Below, in pieces: positions 63,024 through 64,000 of a stretch of 64,000 bases of DNA; the first letter of the stretch is position 1, and every line of letters starts with the position of its first letter. The DNA is from Natranaerofaba carboxydovora (GTDB lineage: Bacteria > Bacillota > Natranaerobiia > Natranaerobiales > Natranaerofabaceae). The position numbers and the translations under genes were made by a program. A model generated the notes under the pieces. The model had not been told where the DNA came from. It searched no databases and worked only from the letters and a program-made list of their open reading frames with translations. The stretch covers positions 560,501 to 624,500 of the forward strand of contig NZ_CP054394.1 in NCBI RefSeq assembly GCF_022539405.1. The letters run 5' to 3'.

Positions 63024-63530
63024 ATGGCAAAGACTACAGAAGAAAAAACGCAAGAAAAGTTTGAACTAGAAGAAGATACGCAAAAAGGAAAATACTTAAC
63101 TTTTGTCTTAGGCAAAGAAACTTACGGTATTGGGATAGAGTTTGTAACAGAGATAATTCGGCTGCAACCGATTACCGAAGTGCCTGAGCTGCCAGGTTAT
63201 ATAATGGGGATCATAAATCTAAGGGGAAAGATAATTCCTGTGATGGACGTAAGGTTGAGATTTAATAAAGAGTTTAGAGAATACAATGAAAGAACATGTG
63301 TCGTTGTTATAGATGTTAGTGATACTTCAATTGGTTTGATCGTAGATGGAGTATCAGAAGTTCTCTCGATACCAGATTCAGAAATAGTTGATCCACCAGA
63401 AGTTAAAAAGTATGGGAATAAGTTTATAAAGTCTATTGGAAAAGTAAAAGACGAAGTTAAGCTTTTACTAGATTGTAACAGACTAATATCAGAAGATGTA
63501 ATGGAGGAGCTTGAAGCTTTGACAACATGA
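63024..63530 (+). CDS. cheW: Chemotaxis adaptor CheW
   Basis: 168 residues. CheW fold: YLTFVLGKETYGIGIEFVTEIIR, LPGYIMGIINLRGKIIPVMDVR, IGLIVDGVSEVLSI. It couples receptors to CheA. An acidic N-terminal tail of ~25 residues precedes the domain. 22 bp after cheA. Confidence 0.94.
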   Translation: MAKTTEEKTQEKFELEEDTQKGKYLTFVLGKETYGIGIEFVTEIIRLQPITEVPELPGYIMGIINLRGKIIPVMDVRLRFNKEFREYNERTCVVVIDVSDTSIGLIVDGVSEVLSIPDSEIVDPPEVKKYGNKFIKSIGKVKDEVKLLLDCNRLISEDVMEELEALTT

Positions 63531-63609
63531 AAATACTATTAAAGTAATTTGTAATGTATCAAAGTATAACAAAAGTTTAATAAAAAATTGACTAGAAGGA
63601 GGATGAAAA

Positions 63610-64000
63610 ATGAATATGAATACTAATTTATTGTTTGGTTTTATATTATCAGGGGTACTAATTATTGTAGTAGGAGTTTTGGGAGCGTCTAATGTTATAG
63701 CTTCGACACTTATGTATATTATAGTTGCTGCAGCGGCAATTAGTGTGGTAAGTATTGGATTATTTTTAACTTCAAGTATGAATAAATCTTTGAGAAGTAT
63801 TAATTCTAATGTAGCAGAATTAGCTGATGGAAACGTTAATGTAAGTTTCCAATATAATGATGATGAAATAGGCTACCTAAATAAATCTCTTAGTAAAATT
63901 GCCCAAAACATGAGAGAAGAGGTGGAGGTAGCCAAAAAAATAGCAGATGGAGATCTTGCAGTAAAGGTGAATGCTAAGTCCGAGAATGATATTTTGGGTA
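63610..64000 (+). CDS. Methyl-accepting chemotaxis protein, cut by the window edge
   Basis: ATG 63610 behind AGAAGGAGG. The visible 130 residues contain two closely spaced membrane helices (LLFGFILSGVLIIVVGVLG and YIIVAAAAISVVSIGLFL) and then a HAMP domain (SLRSINSNVAELADGNVNV). There is no large periplasmic sensor between the helices. The signalling domain lies beyond the window. Likely in the cheA-cheW operon. Confidence 0.85.
   Translation, partial: MNMNTNLLFGFILSGVLIIVVGVLGASNVIASTLMYIIVAAAAISVVSIGLFLTSSMNKSLRSINSNVAELADGNVNVSFQYNDDEIGYLNKSLSKIAQNMREEVEVAKKIADGDLAVKVNAKSENDILG

Overview
The window looks like part of the chromosome of an AT-rich, low-GC Gram-positive anaerobe of the Clostridia type. 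The signs are strong AGGAGG ribosome sites with many TTG starts, a possible Spo0A-type control sequence, a c-di-GMP riboswitch ahead of chemotaxis genes, and a selenocysteine tRNA. Many proteins are rich in Asp and Glu. This may point to a salt- or alkali-adapted lineage, but I cannot name the species.

Layout. The left edge carries the end of a CAP/SCP-domain protein, then an intact IS21-family element (866-3299) with a 6-bp target duplication. From about 3.6 to 47.9 kb lies a large defence-type island. In order it holds an AddB-like nuclease and AddA-like helicase-nuclease; McrB and a LlaJI/McrC-like endonuclease; a NERD-helicase; a Clp-family ATPase followed by a helical protein, a leucine-rich repeat protein and a HipA-like kinase; small genes with a CMP-kinase-like protein; and a WYL regulator broken by a frameshift. 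Then come four tandem helical proteins and a SpoVK/CbbX-type AAA+ ATPase, a HisRS paralogue, a split HipA-like kinase, a second locus of the helical family, an M48 protease, and a four-gene NERD-kinase / kinase / Upf1-like helicase / unknown operon. The right end has an integrase remnant, five TCACACGA repeats and tRNA-Sec, the likely integration site.

The most striking feature is a shared promoter design. Four promoters in the island carry the dyad TTGGAAA-N5-TTTCCAA exactly 7 bp before an extended -10 (TGNTANNNT). They drive the Clp operon, the small-gene/CMP-kinase operon, the helical-family/AAA+ operon and the second helical-family operon. This suggests one regulon; the WYL protein is the obvious candidate regulator. 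The helical-protein family with its AAA+ ATPase is my best candidate for an undescribed system, and the NERD-kinase/helicase operon is second.

Downstream of tRNA-Sec the chromosome looks ordinary: a class III aminotransferase, a lipoprotein, a membrane protein, a TetR-controlled ABC exporter, an ECF sigma factor with a probable anti-sigma factor, and a c-di-GMP riboswitch before cheA, cheW and a chemoreceptor cut by the window edge. This part is interrupted by an IS66 element flanked by a perfect 82-bp direct repeat, with a group II intron inserted one base inside the IS66 end. A dispersed hairpin-plus-tail repeat of about 140 bp occurs here and at the island's right end.
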